Shown: in pieces, positions 45,311-53,889 of the stretch
How the letters are laid out: each line of letters starts with the position of its first letter
How positions within the stretch are numbered: the first letter of the stretch is position 1
Source: Rubellimicrobium sp. CFH 75288
GTDB lineage: Bacteria > Pseudomonadota > Alphaproteobacteria > Rhodobacterales > Rhodobacteraceae
Direction of reading: 5' to 3'
Length of the DNA: 64,000 nt
Assembly: GCF_009904055.1 (NCBI RefSeq)
Contig: NZ_WYDP01000023.1
Coordinates: 1-64,000 of the forward strand
Program-made: the position numbers and the translations under genes
Notes under the pieces: generated by a model
What the model was told of the DNA's origin: nothing
Database searches by the model: none
What the model saw: the letters and a program-made list of their open reading frames with translations, nothing else

Positions 45311-45612
45311 GGCCGCGGCCGACGGATCGGATGGACGGGACCGGAAGGAATCGGATCGCGCGGTCCTGTCATGCCCTCGTCCCTCCCCTCACCGGATCGC
45401 TGGCCGAACGCGGATCGGGCGGCCGCAGGAGCCGCTGGCGCCGTCCGGATTGTCGGCTGTCCGGACACGAGATACGCACTCGCCGTCCGCGATGAAAGGG
45501 CGCAGGTCTCCGACCGGCGAAGTGGCCGGGCAAGGGGCCGCCGATCGGGTCTGGCATCCGGCGGCGGGCTGACGCAGAACGGCGTCCGACCTGCCGCCGT
45601 CCGGAGCCTCGC
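45311..45612. other. 302-base intergenic region before the cobalamin operon
   Basis: Lies between the divergent antiporter and cob genes. It contains a 7-base hairpin (GTCCGGA 45443-45449 / TCCGGAC 45460-45466). I see no promoter with the TTG-17-TA layout and no complete cobalamin riboswitch, only a partial resemblance on the wrong strand. Confidence 0.55.
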
Positions 45613-46224
45613 TTGCGCCGCTACCTCAAGGACCCCGACGCCATCTACGCCGAGAGCTTCGCCACCGTCTCGCGCGAGGCGCGGCTCGACCGCTTCCCCG
45701 AGGGGCTGCGCCCGCTCGTCCTGCGCGTGGTCCATGCCTGCGGCATGACCGAGGTGGCCGACCGCCTCGCCTTCTCGCCCGACGCGGCCGAGGCGGGGCG
45801 CGCGGCGCTGGCCGCGGGCGCGCCGGTGCTGTGCGACTGCGCCATGGTGGCCGCCGGCATCACCCGCCTGTCGGGCAACGACCTCGTCGTGACGCTGAAC
45901 CACCCGGGCGTGCCGGACCTCGCCCGCCGGCTCGGCACCACGCGGTCGGCCGCCGCGGTGGAACTCTGGGAGGGGCGCATCGCCGGGGCGGTGGTGGCCA
46001 TCGGCAATGCCCCGACCGCGCTCTTCCACCTGCTCGAGCGGCTGGATGCGGGCTGGCCGCGCCCGGCGCTGATCCTCGGCTTTCCCGTGGGCTTCGTGGG
46101 CGCCGCCGAGTCCAAGGCCGAGCTGGCCGCCGACCCGCGCGGCACCCCCTTCGTCACCCTGCGCGGCCGGCGCGGCGGCTCGGCCATGGCCGCGGCGGCC
46201 GTCAACGCGCTGGCGCTGCCGTGA
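45613..46224 (+). CDS. cobH: Precorrin-8X methylmutase
   Basis: CobH (CbiC family), 203 residues, moves a methyl group from C11 to C12 to form hydrogenobyrinate in cobalamin synthesis. The family sequence is clear: DPDAIYAESFATV, the catalytic His in VVHACGM, GAPVLCDCAMVAAGI and AVVAIGNAPTALFHLLE, ending with GRRGGSAMAAAAVNAL. It starts with TTG, with GGAG 6 bases upstream, and no later start fits. First gene of a tightly overlapped operon; its stop overlaps the GTG of cobL. Confidence 0.94.
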   Translation: MRRYLKDPDAIYAESFATVSREARLDRFPEGLRPLVLRVVHACGMTEVADRLAFSPDAAEAGRAALAAGAPVLCDCAMVAAGITRLSGNDLVVTLNHPGVPDLARRLGTTRSAAAVELWEGRIAGAVVAIGNAPTALFHLLERLDAGWPRPALILGFPVGFVGAAESKAELAADPRGTPFVTLRGRRGGSAMAAAAVNALALP

Positions 46225-47417
46225 CGCCCTGGCTCCATGTCGTGGGCCTGGGCGAGGACGGCCTCCCCGGCCTTTCTCCCGCCGCCCGCGCGCTCGTGCT
46301 TGCGGCCGAGGTGCTGGTGGGCGGACCGCGCCACCTCGCCCTCGCGGCCGAGGCTCCGGCGCCCGAGCGTCTCCCCTGGCCCTCCCCATGGGACGTCATG
46401 GAAGGCACGCTCGCCGCCCGGCGCGGCCGGCGCGTGGCGGTGCTCGTCTCGGGCGATCCGCTCTGGTTCTCGGCCGGGGGGGCGATCGCCCGCGCCTTCG
46501 GCCCCGAAGCCGCGTTCCATCCCCACCCGTCCGCGTTCCAGCTCGCCGCCGCGCGGCTGCAATGGCCGCTCGAGGACACGGCCTGCCTGTCGATCCACGG
46601 CCGCCCCGCCGCCCGCCTCCTCGCCCATCTCGCCCCCGGCGCGCGCCTCCTGCTGCTCGCGGCCGGCCCGGCCTCCGCCGGGGAGGTCGCGCGCCTCGTC
46701 ACCGAAGCCGGCTGGGGCCCCAGCCGCCTCGTCGCGCTTTCGCATCTGGGCGGCCCCGGGGAGGCGGTCCGCGAAGCCTCCGCTCAGGACTGGGCCGGAG
46801 AGACCCCGGCGCTCACCACCCTCGCGCTCGAGGCCCGCCCCGCACCCGGCACGCGCGTCCTGCCCCGCTGGGGCCTGCCCGACGACGCCTTCGCAAGCGA
46901 CGGCACCATGACCAAGCGAGAGCTGCGCGCCCTCGCGCTCGCCCGCCTCGCCCCCCGCCCGGGCGAGACGCTGTGGGACATCGGCACGGGTGCGGGCTCG
47001 GTCGCCGTCGAATGGCTGCGCGCCGCGCCGGGCGCCCGCGCCTGGGGACTCGAGCCGCGCGCCGACCGGCGCGCGATGGCCGCCGCCAACGCCCTTGCCC
47101 TCGGTGCCCCGGACCTCGCTCTTGTGGCCGGAGAGGCGCCTGCCGCGCTCGCGGACCTGCCCGACCCCGACGCCGTGTTCCTCGGCGGCGGCCTTTCCGA
47201 GGAAACGGCCGAGACGGCCCTCGCCCGCCTGCGCCCCCGCGGCCGCCTCGTGGCCCATGCCGTCACGCTTGAGGGCGAGGGCGTGCTCGCCCTGCTCCAC
47301 GCCCGCCACGGGGGCGACCTCGTCCGCGTCGCCGTCTCGCGGGCCGAGGCGCTGGGCCCCCGCCGCGGCTGGCGCCCGCTCATGGAGGTGACGCAATGGG
47401 CGTGGACGCGCCCGTGA
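46221..47417 (+). CDS. cobL: Precorrin-6Y C5,15-methyltransferase (decarboxylating)
   Basis: CobL, 398 residues, a fusion of CbiE and CbiT activities: it methylates C5 and C15 and decarboxylates the C12 acetate. The N-terminal CbiE half has VVGLGEDGLPGLSPAA and LVSGDPLWFS. The C-terminal CbiT half, from about residue 220, has DDAFASDGTMTKRELRALAL and the SAM motif WDIGTGAGSVAVEWL. The GTG start overlaps cobH (GTGA), and the 3' end overlaps cobI by 22 bases. Confidence 0.95.
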   Translation: MTPWLHVVGLGEDGLPGLSPAARALVLAAEVLVGGPRHLALAAEAPAPERLPWPSPWDVMEGTLAARRGRRVAVLVSGDPLWFSAGGAIARAFGPEAAFHPHPSAFQLAAARLQWPLEDTACLSIHGRPAARLLAHLAPGARLLLLAAGPASAGEVARLVTEAGWGPSRLVALSHLGGPGEAVREASAQDWAGETPALTTLALEARPAPGTRVLPRWGLPDDAFASDGTMTKRELRALALARLAPRPGETLWDIGTGAGSVAVEWLRAAPGARAWGLEPRADRRAMAAANALALGAPDLALVAGEAPAALADLPDPDAVFLGGGLSEETAETALARLRPRGRLVAHAVTLEGEGVLALLHARHGGDLVRVAVSRAEALGPRRGWRPLMEVTQWAWTRP

Positions 47418-48115
47418 CCGGGCGGCTCTGGGGGGTCGGCGTGGGGCCGGGCGCGCCGGACCTGCTCACGCTGCGCGCCGTCTCCGTGCTCGGGCGCTGC
47501 CCCGTCGTCGCCTATCCGACGCTCGAGGACGCTCCCTCGCTCGCCCGCTCGATCGCCGCCCCCCACATCCCCCCGGGGGTCGAGGAGGTGGCGATCCCCG
47601 TCCCGATGACGCCCGCTCGCGCCCCCGCCCAGGCCGCCTACGACGCAGGCGCCGCGCGCCTGGCCGCCCATCTCGCCGCGGGCCGCGACGTGACCCTCCT
47701 GTGCGAGGGGGACCCCCTCTTCTACGGCTCCTTCATGTATCTCGCCGCCCGCCTCGCGCCCCGCTTCCCGGTCGAGGTCGTCCCCGGCATCACCTCCGTC
47801 TCCGCCGCCGCTTCGCTCGCCCGCCTGCCGCTCGGCGCGCGCGCGGGCCGTATCGCGATCCTCCCCGCCACCCTGTCCGACGAAGCCCTGCGCGAGGGCC
47901 TCCTCGGCCACGAGACGGCCGTCATCCTCAAGCTCGGCCGCCACTGGCCGCGCCTGCGCGCCCTGGTCGAGGGGCTGGGCCTCGGCCCCCGCACGGTCTA
48001 TGTCGCGCGCGCGGGCCTGCCCGGAGAGGCGGTCCTGCCCTTCGCCCAAGCCCCGCCCGAGGCCCCCTACTTCTCGCTCCTTCTCGTCACCCGCGAGGCC
48101 GATCCGTGGACCTGA
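47396..48115 (+). CDS. cobI: Precorrin-2 C20-methyltransferase
   Basis: CobI, 239 residues, a tetrapyrrole methylase using SAM to methylate precorrin-2 at C20. Motifs include GVGVGPGAPDLLTLRAV at the N terminus, LLCEGDPLFYGSFMYLA as the conserved GDP-type motif and VVPGITSVSAAAS. Its ATG lies within the end of cobL, and it overlaps the next gene by 10 bases. Confidence 0.95.
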   Translation: MGVDAPVTGRLWGVGVGPGAPDLLTLRAVSVLGRCPVVAYPTLEDAPSLARSIAAPHIPPGVEEVAIPVPMTPARAPAQAAYDAGAARLAAHLAAGRDVTLLCEGDPLFYGSFMYLAARLAPRFPVEVVPGITSVSAAASLARLPLGARAGRIAILPATLSDEALREGLLGHETAVILKLGRHWPRLRALVEGLGLGPRTVYVARAGLPGEAVLPFAQAPPEAPYFSLLLVTREADPWT

Positions 48116-49899
48116 GCGCATCCCCGCCCCCCGCCGTGGTCGCCCTGACCCCCTCGCCCGTGGCCCGCCGGGTGGCCGAGGCGCTGGGTGCGCCGCTTCA
48201 CGCCCGCGCGGGCCGGGCCGAGGGGGACCTCCTTTTCGACGACACGGCCGAGCACCTGCGCACCCTCTTCGCCGCCGGCACCCCCATCGTCGGGATCTGC
48301 GCCGCGGGCATCCTGATCCGCGCGCTCGCCCCCCTTCTCGCCGCCAAGACCGACGAGCCGCCGGTCCTCGCCGTGGCCGAGGACGGATCGGCCGTGATAC
48401 CCCTGCTGGGCGGCCATCGCGGCGCCAACGCGCTCGCCCGCCGCATCGCCGCCGCGCTGAGCGTCGCGCCCGCCATCACCACCGCGGGCGACCTCCGCCT
48501 GGGGCTCGCGCTCGATGCCCCGCCCCCAGGCTGGCGTCTCGCGCGGCCCAAGGGGGCCGGCGCCGCCATGGCGCGGCTCCTGGCGGGCGAGGGCGCGGCG
48601 ATCGAGGGCGAGGCGCCCGCCTGGCTCGCGCCCCTGCCGCGCGGAGGAACGGTGCGCGTCGCCGCCACCCCTGCCCCCGCGCCGGGGGCCGATCTCCACT
48701 ACGCGCCCCGGATCGCCGCCCTCGGCGCGGGCTGCGCGCGCGGCTGCCCGCCCGAGGATCTTGAATCCCTCGCCCGCGACGTGCTCGCCGAGGCCAACAT
48801 CGCCCCCGAGGCCGTCGCCGCCCTCGGCACGCTCGACCTCAAGGCCGACGAGCCCGCAATCCTCGCCCTCGCCCGCGCCCTCGACGTTCCCCTGCGCCTC
48901 TTCGACGCCCCGCGGCTGGCCGCCGAGGAGGGTCGCCTGCCCACCCCGTCCGAGATCGTGCGCGCCGAGGTGGGCACCCCCGGCGTGGCCGAGGCCGCGG
49001 CGCTGGCGCTTGCGGGCCCCGAGGCGCGACTCGTCGTGCCCAAGCGCCGCTCGGCGCATGCGACCTGCGCGCTGGCCCTCGCCCCCGCCCCGATCCTCGC
49101 CACGCCCGGCCGGCCGCGCGGCCGTCTTGCCGTGGTCGGAATCGGGCCCGGCCAGGCCGCCTGGCGCACCCCCGAGGCCTCGCGTCTCGTCGCCGAGTCC
49201 GAGGAGATCGTGGGCTACGGCCTCTATCTCGACCTGCTCGGCCCCCTCGCGCACGGCAAGCCCCGCGCCGACTTTCCCTTGGGCGGCGAGGAGGAGCGCT
49301 GCCGCCACGCCCTCGAGCGGGCGGGGCAGGGGGCGCGCGTCGCCCTGGTCTGCTCGGGGGATGCGGGCATCTACGCCATGGCCGCGCTGGTCTACGAGCT
49401 GCTGGACCGCCCTCCCGGCGATCCCCGCGCCGTCTCGGACGCCGCCCGCCGGGCCGAGGTGGTCGTCAGCCCCGGCATCTCCGCGCTGCAGGCCGCGGCC
49501 GCGCGCATCGGCGCCCCCCTCGGGCACGATTTCTGCGCCGTCTCGCTCTCGGACCTGCTCACGCCCCGCGCGGACATCCTGCGCCGCCTGCGTGCCGCGG
49601 CCGAGGGGGACTTCGTCCTCGCCCTCTACAACCCCGTCTCGCGCACCCGCCGCACCCTGCTCGAGGAGGCGCGCGCCATCCTGCTCGACCACCGCCCCCC
49701 CTCCACGCCCGTGCTGCTCGCCGCCAATCTCGGCCGCCCGGCCGAGCGGCTCCGCCTCGTGACGCTCGAGGGGCTGAGGACCGACGACGTGGACATGCTC
49801 ACCGTCGTCCTCGTGGGCTCGAGCCAAAGCCGCGTCGTCGCCCTGGGCGAGGGGCCGCGCCTCTACACCCCCCGCGGCTACGAGGGGAAACGCCCGTGA
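48106..49899 (+). CDS. cobJ: CbiG-CobJ fusion: cobalamin biosynthesis protein / precorrin-3B C17-methyltransferase
   Basis: A 597-residue fusion. Residues about 1-340 are CbiG-like: an N-terminal part with GICAAGILIRALAPLL and LLGGHRGANALARRIA, and a CobE-like C-terminal part with ALGAGCARGCPPEDLESLA and LDLKADEPAILALARAL. Residues about 345-597 are CobJ, a tetrapyrrole methylase with VVGIGPGQAAWRTPEA, the GDAGIYAMAA motif and LYNPVSRTRR. CobJ contracts the ring with C17 methylation; CbiG opens the lactone in the cobalt-early route. GTG start overlapping cobI. No cobG or cobK in the visible operon. Confidence 0.92.
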   Translation: MDLSASPPPAVVALTPSPVARRVAEALGAPLHARAGRAEGDLLFDDTAEHLRTLFAAGTPIVGICAAGILIRALAPLLAAKTDEPPVLAVAEDGSAVIPLLGGHRGANALARRIAAALSVAPAITTAGDLRLGLALDAPPPGWRLARPKGAGAAMARLLAGEGAAIEGEAPAWLAPLPRGGTVRVAATPAPAPGADLHYAPRIAALGAGCARGCPPEDLESLARDVLAEANIAPEAVAALGTLDLKADEPAILALARALDVPLRLFDAPRLAAEEGRLPTPSEIVRAEVGTPGVAEAAALALAGPEARLVVPKRRSAHATCALALAPAPILATPGRPRGRLAVVGIGPGQAAWRTPEASRLVAESEEIVGYGLYLDLLGPLAHGKPRADFPLGGEEERCRHALERAGQGARVALVCSGDAGIYAMAALVYELLDRPPGDPRAVSDAARRAEVVVSPGISALQAAAARIGAPLGHDFCAVSLSDLLTPRADILRRLRAAAEGDFVLALYNPVSRTRRTLLEEARAILLDHRPPSTPVLLAANLGRPAERLRLVTLEGLRTDDVDMLTVVLVGSSQSRVVALGEGPRLYTPRGYEGKRP

Positions 49900-50684
49900 C
49901 CGTCCACTTCATCGGCGCTGGCCCCGGCGATCCCGAACTGCTGACCCTGCGCGCGCAGCGCCTGATCGCCGCCTGCCCCGTCTGCCTCTATGCCGGCTCG
50001 CTCGTCCCCGCCGAGGTCGTGGCCGGCGCCCCCCCCGGCGCGCTCGTGCGCGACACCGCCTCCATGACGCTCGAGGAGACCCACGCCCTCATTCTTGCGG
50101 CCCACGCGCACGGGCAGGACGTGGCGCGCGTCCATTCGGGCGACCCCTCGCTCTACGGCGCCATCGCCGAACAGATCCGCCTGCTGCGCCGCGACGCCAT
50201 TCCTTACGCCATCTGCCCCGGCGTGCCCGCCTATGCCGCCGCCGCCGCCGCCCTCGGCCAGGAGCTGACGATCCCCGGCCTCGCCCAGAGCATCGTGCTC
50301 ACCCGCGTCTCCATGCAATCGACCGCCATGCCCCCCGGCGAGACGCTCGAGGCCTTCGCCGCCACCGGCGCCACGCTCGCCATCCATCTCGGCGTGCGGG
50401 CGCTGCGCGACATCGTCCGCCGCCTGTCGCCCCTCTACGGCCCCGATTGCCCCGTCGCCGTCTGCGTCCGCGTGGGCTGGCCCGACCAGCGGCTGATCCG
50501 CGGCACGCTCGCCACGATCCACCCCCTCGTCCGCGAGGCCAAGGTCACCCGCACCGCCCTGATCCTCGTGGGCCCCGCCCTCGCCGCGGCCGAGGGCTTT
50601 CCCGACAGCGCCCTCTACGACCCCGCGAAGCCCCATCTGCTGCGCCCTCGCGCGCGTGTGCCATCTCCTTCGGATTCCGCTTGA
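49896..50684 (+). CDS. cobM: Precorrin-4 C11-methyltransferase
   Basis: CobM, 262 residues, methylates precorrin-4 at C11. The tetrapyrrole methylase motifs FIGAGPGDPELLTLRAQRL, YAGSLVP, HSGDPSLYGAIAEQ and CPGVPAYAAAAAALG are all present, with the C-terminal GWPDQRLIRGTL. The GTG start overlaps the cobJ stop (GTGA). It is the last gene of the cob run; a CCCCATCC / GGATGGGG dyad (50700-50707, 50720-50727) follows, without a T-tract. Confidence 0.95.
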   Translation: MTVHFIGAGPGDPELLTLRAQRLIAACPVCLYAGSLVPAEVVAGAPPGALVRDTASMTLEETHALILAAHAHGQDVARVHSGDPSLYGAIAEQIRLLRRDAIPYAICPGVPAYAAAAAALGQELTIPGLAQSIVLTRVSMQSTAMPPGETLEAFAATGATLAIHLGVRALRDIVRRLSPLYGPDCPVAVCVRVGWPDQRLIRGTLATIHPLVREAKVTRTALILVGPALAAAEGFPDSALYDPAKPHLLRPRARVPSPSDSA

Positions 50685-50738
50685 TTTCCGCCTGTCGCGC
50701 CCCATCCTCCTTTGTCAGGGGATGGGGGCCCCGAATCC

Positions 50739-51095
50739 ATGACCGACGTCCTGCCCGACGCGGTGCGCCAGGGTCTCGAGGCTGCGCGTGCCGCTGCGCG
50801 AAAGCGCGGAAACCGCCTCTGCATCCATGACCGCGGCACGGTCCACCGCGTGCTGCGCATGTGGGACGGCGGCTTTGCCCTGGCCTCCGGCAGTGCGGCG
50901 CCCCTGCGCGGCTATGTGGATCTTTACGACGGCCCGCGTCATCTGTCCTCCTGCCTCATCGTCGCCACGGGGGAGGAGCGGGACGGCGAACGTCTCTACG
51001 AATTCAAGCTCGAGACGCCCGTCGCCGAGGGTCCGCCCCTCGACTATCCCCTCGAGGAGAGCCGACCCGCCGCCCTGATCCCTCCCGCCTTCTAG
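50739..51095 (+). CDS. Conserved hypothetical protein
   Basis: A 118-residue soluble protein. Notable are the N-terminal helix LPDAVRQGLEAARAAARKRG, the phrase VLRMWDGGFALASG, and YVDLYDGPRHLSSCLIVA followed by YEFKLETP. I recall similar unassigned proteins in Rhodobacterales but know no function. It starts 54 bases after cobM, directly behind a short dyad. Its TAG stop shares CTAG with the stop of the convergent L,D-transpeptidase gene. Confidence 0.72.
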   Translation: MTDVLPDAVRQGLEAARAAARKRGNRLCIHDRGTVHRVLRMWDGGFALASGSAAPLRGYVDLYDGPRHLSSCLIVATGEERDGERLYEFKLETPVAEGPPLDYPLEESRPAALIPPAF

Positions 51096-51601
51096 GGCCG
51101 GATCTCCACGGGCGTGCCGATCGGCGCCACGGCCCAGATCTCCTCCATGGCATCGTTGGTCACGGCGATGCAGCCGTCTGTCCAGTCACCCGGCACGCGC
51201 CAGCGGCCCGTCACGCCTGCGGGCTGGCCGTGGATGAAGATGTCGCCCCCCGGGCTGTAGCCGCCTGCCGCCGCCCGCGCCCGGTCCTCGGGGCGTGGAT
51301 AGTCGATCCCCAGCGACAGGTGGAACCGGCTCGCGGCATTGCGCCGGTCGATGCGGAACACCCCCTCGGGCGTGCGCCCGTCGCCCTGCCGCGCCTTGGG
51401 CCCCTCGGGCGCAAAGCCCAGCGAGACGTGATAGCGTCGCAGCACCCGCCCGTCCCGGACCAGCGACAGGACCCGGTCGGACTTGTCCACCACGATCAGG
51501 TCCACCGGCCCCTCGAGCGGGGGCAGGGGTGCCGGCTTCGGCGCCAGGCCCGCCCAGAGCGAGAACAGCGCCACCAGCAGCGCGGACAGGAACGGCGGCA
51601 T
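51092..51601 (-). CDS. L,D-transpeptidase (YkuD domain)
   Basis: A 169-residue exported YkuD-domain protein. A hydrophobic N terminus (FLSALLVALFSLWAGLA) acts as signal or anchor. The domain includes IVVDKSDRVLSLVRDGRVL, IFIHGQPAG and the active-site TDGCIAVTN with the catalytic Cys; the usual SHGC is TDGC here, as in YafK-like members. It should form 3-3 peptidoglycan cross-links or attach or cut lipoprotein links. It lies 12 bases downstream of the aminotransferase-like gene on the same strand. Confidence 0.92.
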   Translation of the reverse strand: MPPFLSALLVALFSLWAGLAPKPAPLPPLEGPVDLIVVDKSDRVLSLVRDGRVLRRYHVSLGFAPEGPKARQGDGRTPEGVFRIDRRNAASRFHLSLGIDYPRPEDRARAAAGGYSPGGDIFIHGQPAGVTGRWRVPGDWTDGCIAVTNDAMEEIWAVAPIGTPVEIRP

Positions 51602-51613
51602 CCGACCCCCTCC

Positions 51614-52783
51614 CTACTGCACGTCGCCAAAGGCCGCCCGCAGGCGCCGCGCCGCCTCCTCGACCCGCACCCGCGGCGTGGCGAGGTTGAGGCGCATCCA
51701 CCCCTCGCCCCCCGTCCCGAAGCTCGAGCCGAGATTGGCCGCGATCCGCGCCCCTTGCGCGAAGCGCCGCGCCACCTCCGCCTCCGACATCCCCAGCCGC
51801 GAAAAGTCGAGCCAGGCGAGATACGTCGCCTCCAGCGGCATCGAGCGCACCCCCGGCAGGTCCGCCAGCCCCGCCTCCAAGGCCCGCCGGTTGCCGTCCA
51901 GGTAGCGGCACAGCGCGTCCACCCACTCGGCCCCCTCGGGCGAATAGGCCGCCGTCGCCATCGCCATCCCGAACGAATTGGGCGAAAGCCCCAGCGCCCC
52001 CAGCCGTGCCGCAAACCGCGCCCGCAGGCCCGGATCGGGGATGATGACGTTGCCCGTGTGCATGCCCGCGATGTTGAAGGTCTTGGTGGTCGCCGTCATC
52101 ACCACCAGCCTGTCCTCCAGGCCGGGAATCAGTGCGGTGGGCAGGTGGCGGTGCCCCGGCATCACCAGGTCGTGGTGGATCTCGTCCGAGACCAGCACGA
52201 GGTCGTGCGCCCGCGCGAATTCCCCCACCGCCTCCAGCTCCGCCCGCGTCCAGACCCGCCCCCCGGGATTGTGGGGCGAGCACAGGATCACCATCCGCTC
52301 GCGCCCCGTCATCCGCGCGCCGTAGGCGTCCCAGTCGAGGACGTGCCGCCCCCCCTCGATCGCCAGAGGCAGCTCCGTCACCGCGCGCCCCGCGGCCCGG
52401 ATCACGCGGGCAAAGGCATGATAGACCGGCGTGAACAGGACGACCGCCTCCCCCGGCTCCGTCCACACATCGACCGCCAGCCCCACGGCGTTGACGATCC
52501 CGTGCGTGGTCAGAACCCAGTCCGGATCGACCGTCCAGCCATGCCGCGTCTCCATCCACCAGCGGATCGCGTCCAGGTATTCGGCATCGCCGCCCCAGTA
52601 GCCGAAGATCCCGTGCGCGGCCATCGACTCGACCGCCCGGCGCACGCAGGGAGGGGCGCGGAAATCCATGTCCGCCACCCACATGGCGATCCCGTCCCCG
52701 GGGTTCACGCCGTAAAGGGGTTCCATCAGGTCCCACTTGGCGCAATGCGTCCCGCGCCGGTCGATCACCGTGTCGAAATCCAT
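51614..52783 (-). CDS. PatB/MalY-type PLP-dependent C-S lyase
   Basis: A 389-residue fold-type I PLP enzyme of the MalY/PatB family, likely a cystathionine beta-lyase. Motifs are TVIDRRGTHCAKWD at the start, MWVADMDF, CSPHNPGGRVW, VSDEIHHDL and the Schiff-base Lys in ATTKTFNIAGMHTGN. The ATG at 52783 matches family N termini and follows GGAAGGGGA; an ATG 12 codons upstream does not. It could supply homocysteine from cystathionine, or act as a transaminase. Confidence 0.92.
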   Translation of the reverse strand: MDFDTVIDRRGTHCAKWDLMEPLYGVNPGDGIAMWVADMDFRAPPCVRRAVESMAAHGIFGYWGGDAEYLDAIRWWMETRHGWTVDPDWVLTTHGIVNAVGLAVDVWTEPGEAVVLFTPVYHAFARVIRAAGRAVTELPLAIEGGRHVLDWDAYGARMTGRERMVILCSPHNPGGRVWTRAELEAVGEFARAHDLVLVSDEIHHDLVMPGHRHLPTALIPGLEDRLVVMTATTKTFNIAGMHTGNVIIPDPGLRARFAARLGALGLSPNSFGMAMATAAYSPEGAEWVDALCRYLDGNRRALEAGLADLPGVRSMPLEATYLAWLDFSRLGMSEAEVARRFAQGARIAANLGSSFGTGGEGWMRLNLATPRVRVEEAARRLRAAFGDVQ

Positions 52784-52830
52784 GCCCGTCCCCTTCCAGA
52801 CCACGCCCCGCGGACGCAACGCAGGCGCCG

Positions 52831-52859
52831 TTGCGCCCGCCCGCCCCTCGGCCTACATC
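52831..52859 (+). promoter_or_regulatory. Predicted promoter of def-def-fmt, leaderless
   Basis: TTGCGC (52831-52836), 17-base spacer, TACATC (52854-52859). The ATG begins 7 bases after the -10 box, about where transcription should start, and there is no Shine-Dalgarno sequence. Confidence 0.55.
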
Positions 52860-52865
52860 GCAGGC

Positions 52866-53405
52866 ATGGCGATCCGACCGATCCTGCTGCATCCCGATCC
52901 CCGGCTCAAGACCGTGGCCAGGCCCGTCCAGGCCGTGGACGACGCGACGCGCCGGCTCGCGCAGGACATGCTCGAGACGATGTACGACGCCCCCGGCATC
53001 GGGCTCGCCGCCCCGCAGGTGGGCGTACTGCTGCGCCTCTTCGTCATGGACTGCGCCAAGGGAGACGAGCCGCCCGATCCGCTCGTCCTCGTCAACCCCG
53101 AGATCCTCTGGACCTCGCCCGAGCGCGTCCCCTACGAGGAGGGCTGCCTCTCGGTCCCCGACCACTATGCCGAGGTGATCCGCCCCGCCGCGGTGGAGCT
53201 GCGCTGGACCGACCTCGACGGAGGCGTGCGGCAGGCCCGGTTCGACGGCCTGCGCGCCGTCTGCGTCCAGCACGAGATCGACCATCTCGACGGCCGCCTC
53301 TTTCTGGACCACCTGAGCCCGATCAAGCGCGGCATGATCACGCGCAAGATGGTCAAGCTCAAGCGCGACCGCGCCCGCGACCGGGCCGAGCCCGCGCGCG
53401 CCTGA
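52866..53405 (+). CDS. def: Peptide deformylase
   Basis: Def, 179 residues, removes the formyl group from new proteins. All three metal motifs are intact: GIGLAAPQVG near residue 43, EGCLSVP near residue 90 and QHEIDHLDG near residue 135. A Lys/Arg-rich tail (KRGMITRKMVKLKRDRARD) extends as in ribosome-associated type I enzymes. It is first in def-def-fmt and is predicted to be translated from a leaderless mRNA. Confidence 0.96.
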   Translation: MAIRPILLHPDPRLKTVARPVQAVDDATRRLAQDMLETMYDAPGIGLAAPQVGVLLRLFVMDCAKGDEPPDPLVLVNPEILWTSPERVPYEEGCLSVPDHYAEVIRPAAVELRWTDLDGGVRQARFDGLRAVCVQHEIDHLDGRLFLDHLSPIKRGMITRKMVKLKRDRARDRAEPARA

Positions 53406-53415
53406 CGCGCTTCCC

Positions 53416-53889
53416 GTGCCGCCCCCCGCGATCCTCCGGGTCCCCGATCCCCGCCTGCGCCTCCGCGCCCGCCCCGTCGGGGCCTTCGATGCCGATCTCG
53501 CCCGCCTCGCGCGCGCGATGCTGGGGGCGATGTACGCCGCCCACGGGCGGGGCCTCGCCGCCCCCCAGATCGGCGCGGGCCTGCGCCTGTTCGTGATGGA
53601 TGCCCGCTGGAAGGACGGCCCCCCCGATCCGCGAGTCTTCGCCGACCCCGAGATCCTCTGGACCTCGCCCGAGACGGCGACCCGCTCCGAGGGCTGCCTC
53701 TCCATCCCCGGTCCCCCCGTGTCCGTCACCCGCCCCGCCCGCCTGCGCCTCGCCTGGCGCACGCTCGCCGGGGAACCCCGCACCGCTCCCTTCGACGGCT
53801 GGGAGGCGGCCTGCATCCAGCACGAGATCGACCATCTCGACGGCATCCTCGTCACCGACCGCGCAGACCAGGGGGGACAGGGGGCATGA
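53416..53889 (+). CDS. Second peptide deformylase
   Basis: A 157-residue paralogue of the adjacent def. The motifs are [17 protein letters not shown] and QHEIDHLDG, so the Fe/Zn ligands Cys, His, His and the catalytic Glu all remain and activity is expected. It lacks the basic C-terminal tail and instead ends shortly after the motif ([10 protein letters not shown]). It starts with GTG, 10 bases after the first def and without a clear ribosome site, so it relies on coupling. Its stop overlaps the fmt ATG. Confidence 0.93.
   Translation: MPPPAILRVPDPRLRLRARPVGAFDADLARLARAMLGAMYAAHGRGLAAPQIGAGLRLFVMDARWKDGPPDPRVFADPEILWTSPETATRSEGCLSIPGPPVSVTRPARLRLAWRTLAGEPRTAPFDGWEAACIQHEIDHLDGILVTDRADQGGQGA

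Noticed and set aside
45502-45526. Cobalamin riboswitch-like pieces (minus-strand GGAGACCTGC and GCCACT) upstream of the cob operon.
   Set aside because: The pieces are on the strand pointing to the antiporter, are too close together, and the essential B12-box region with a paired GCCGG / CCGGC arm is missing.
50700-50727. Terminator for the cobalamin operon.
   Set aside because: The CCCCATCC / GGATGGGG dyad has a 12-base loop and no T-tract on either strand, and the next gene starts 12 bases later.
53416-53889. Second deformylase as a degenerate, inactive paralogue.
   Set aside because: All three motifs (GLAAPQ, EGCLS, HEIDH) are intact.
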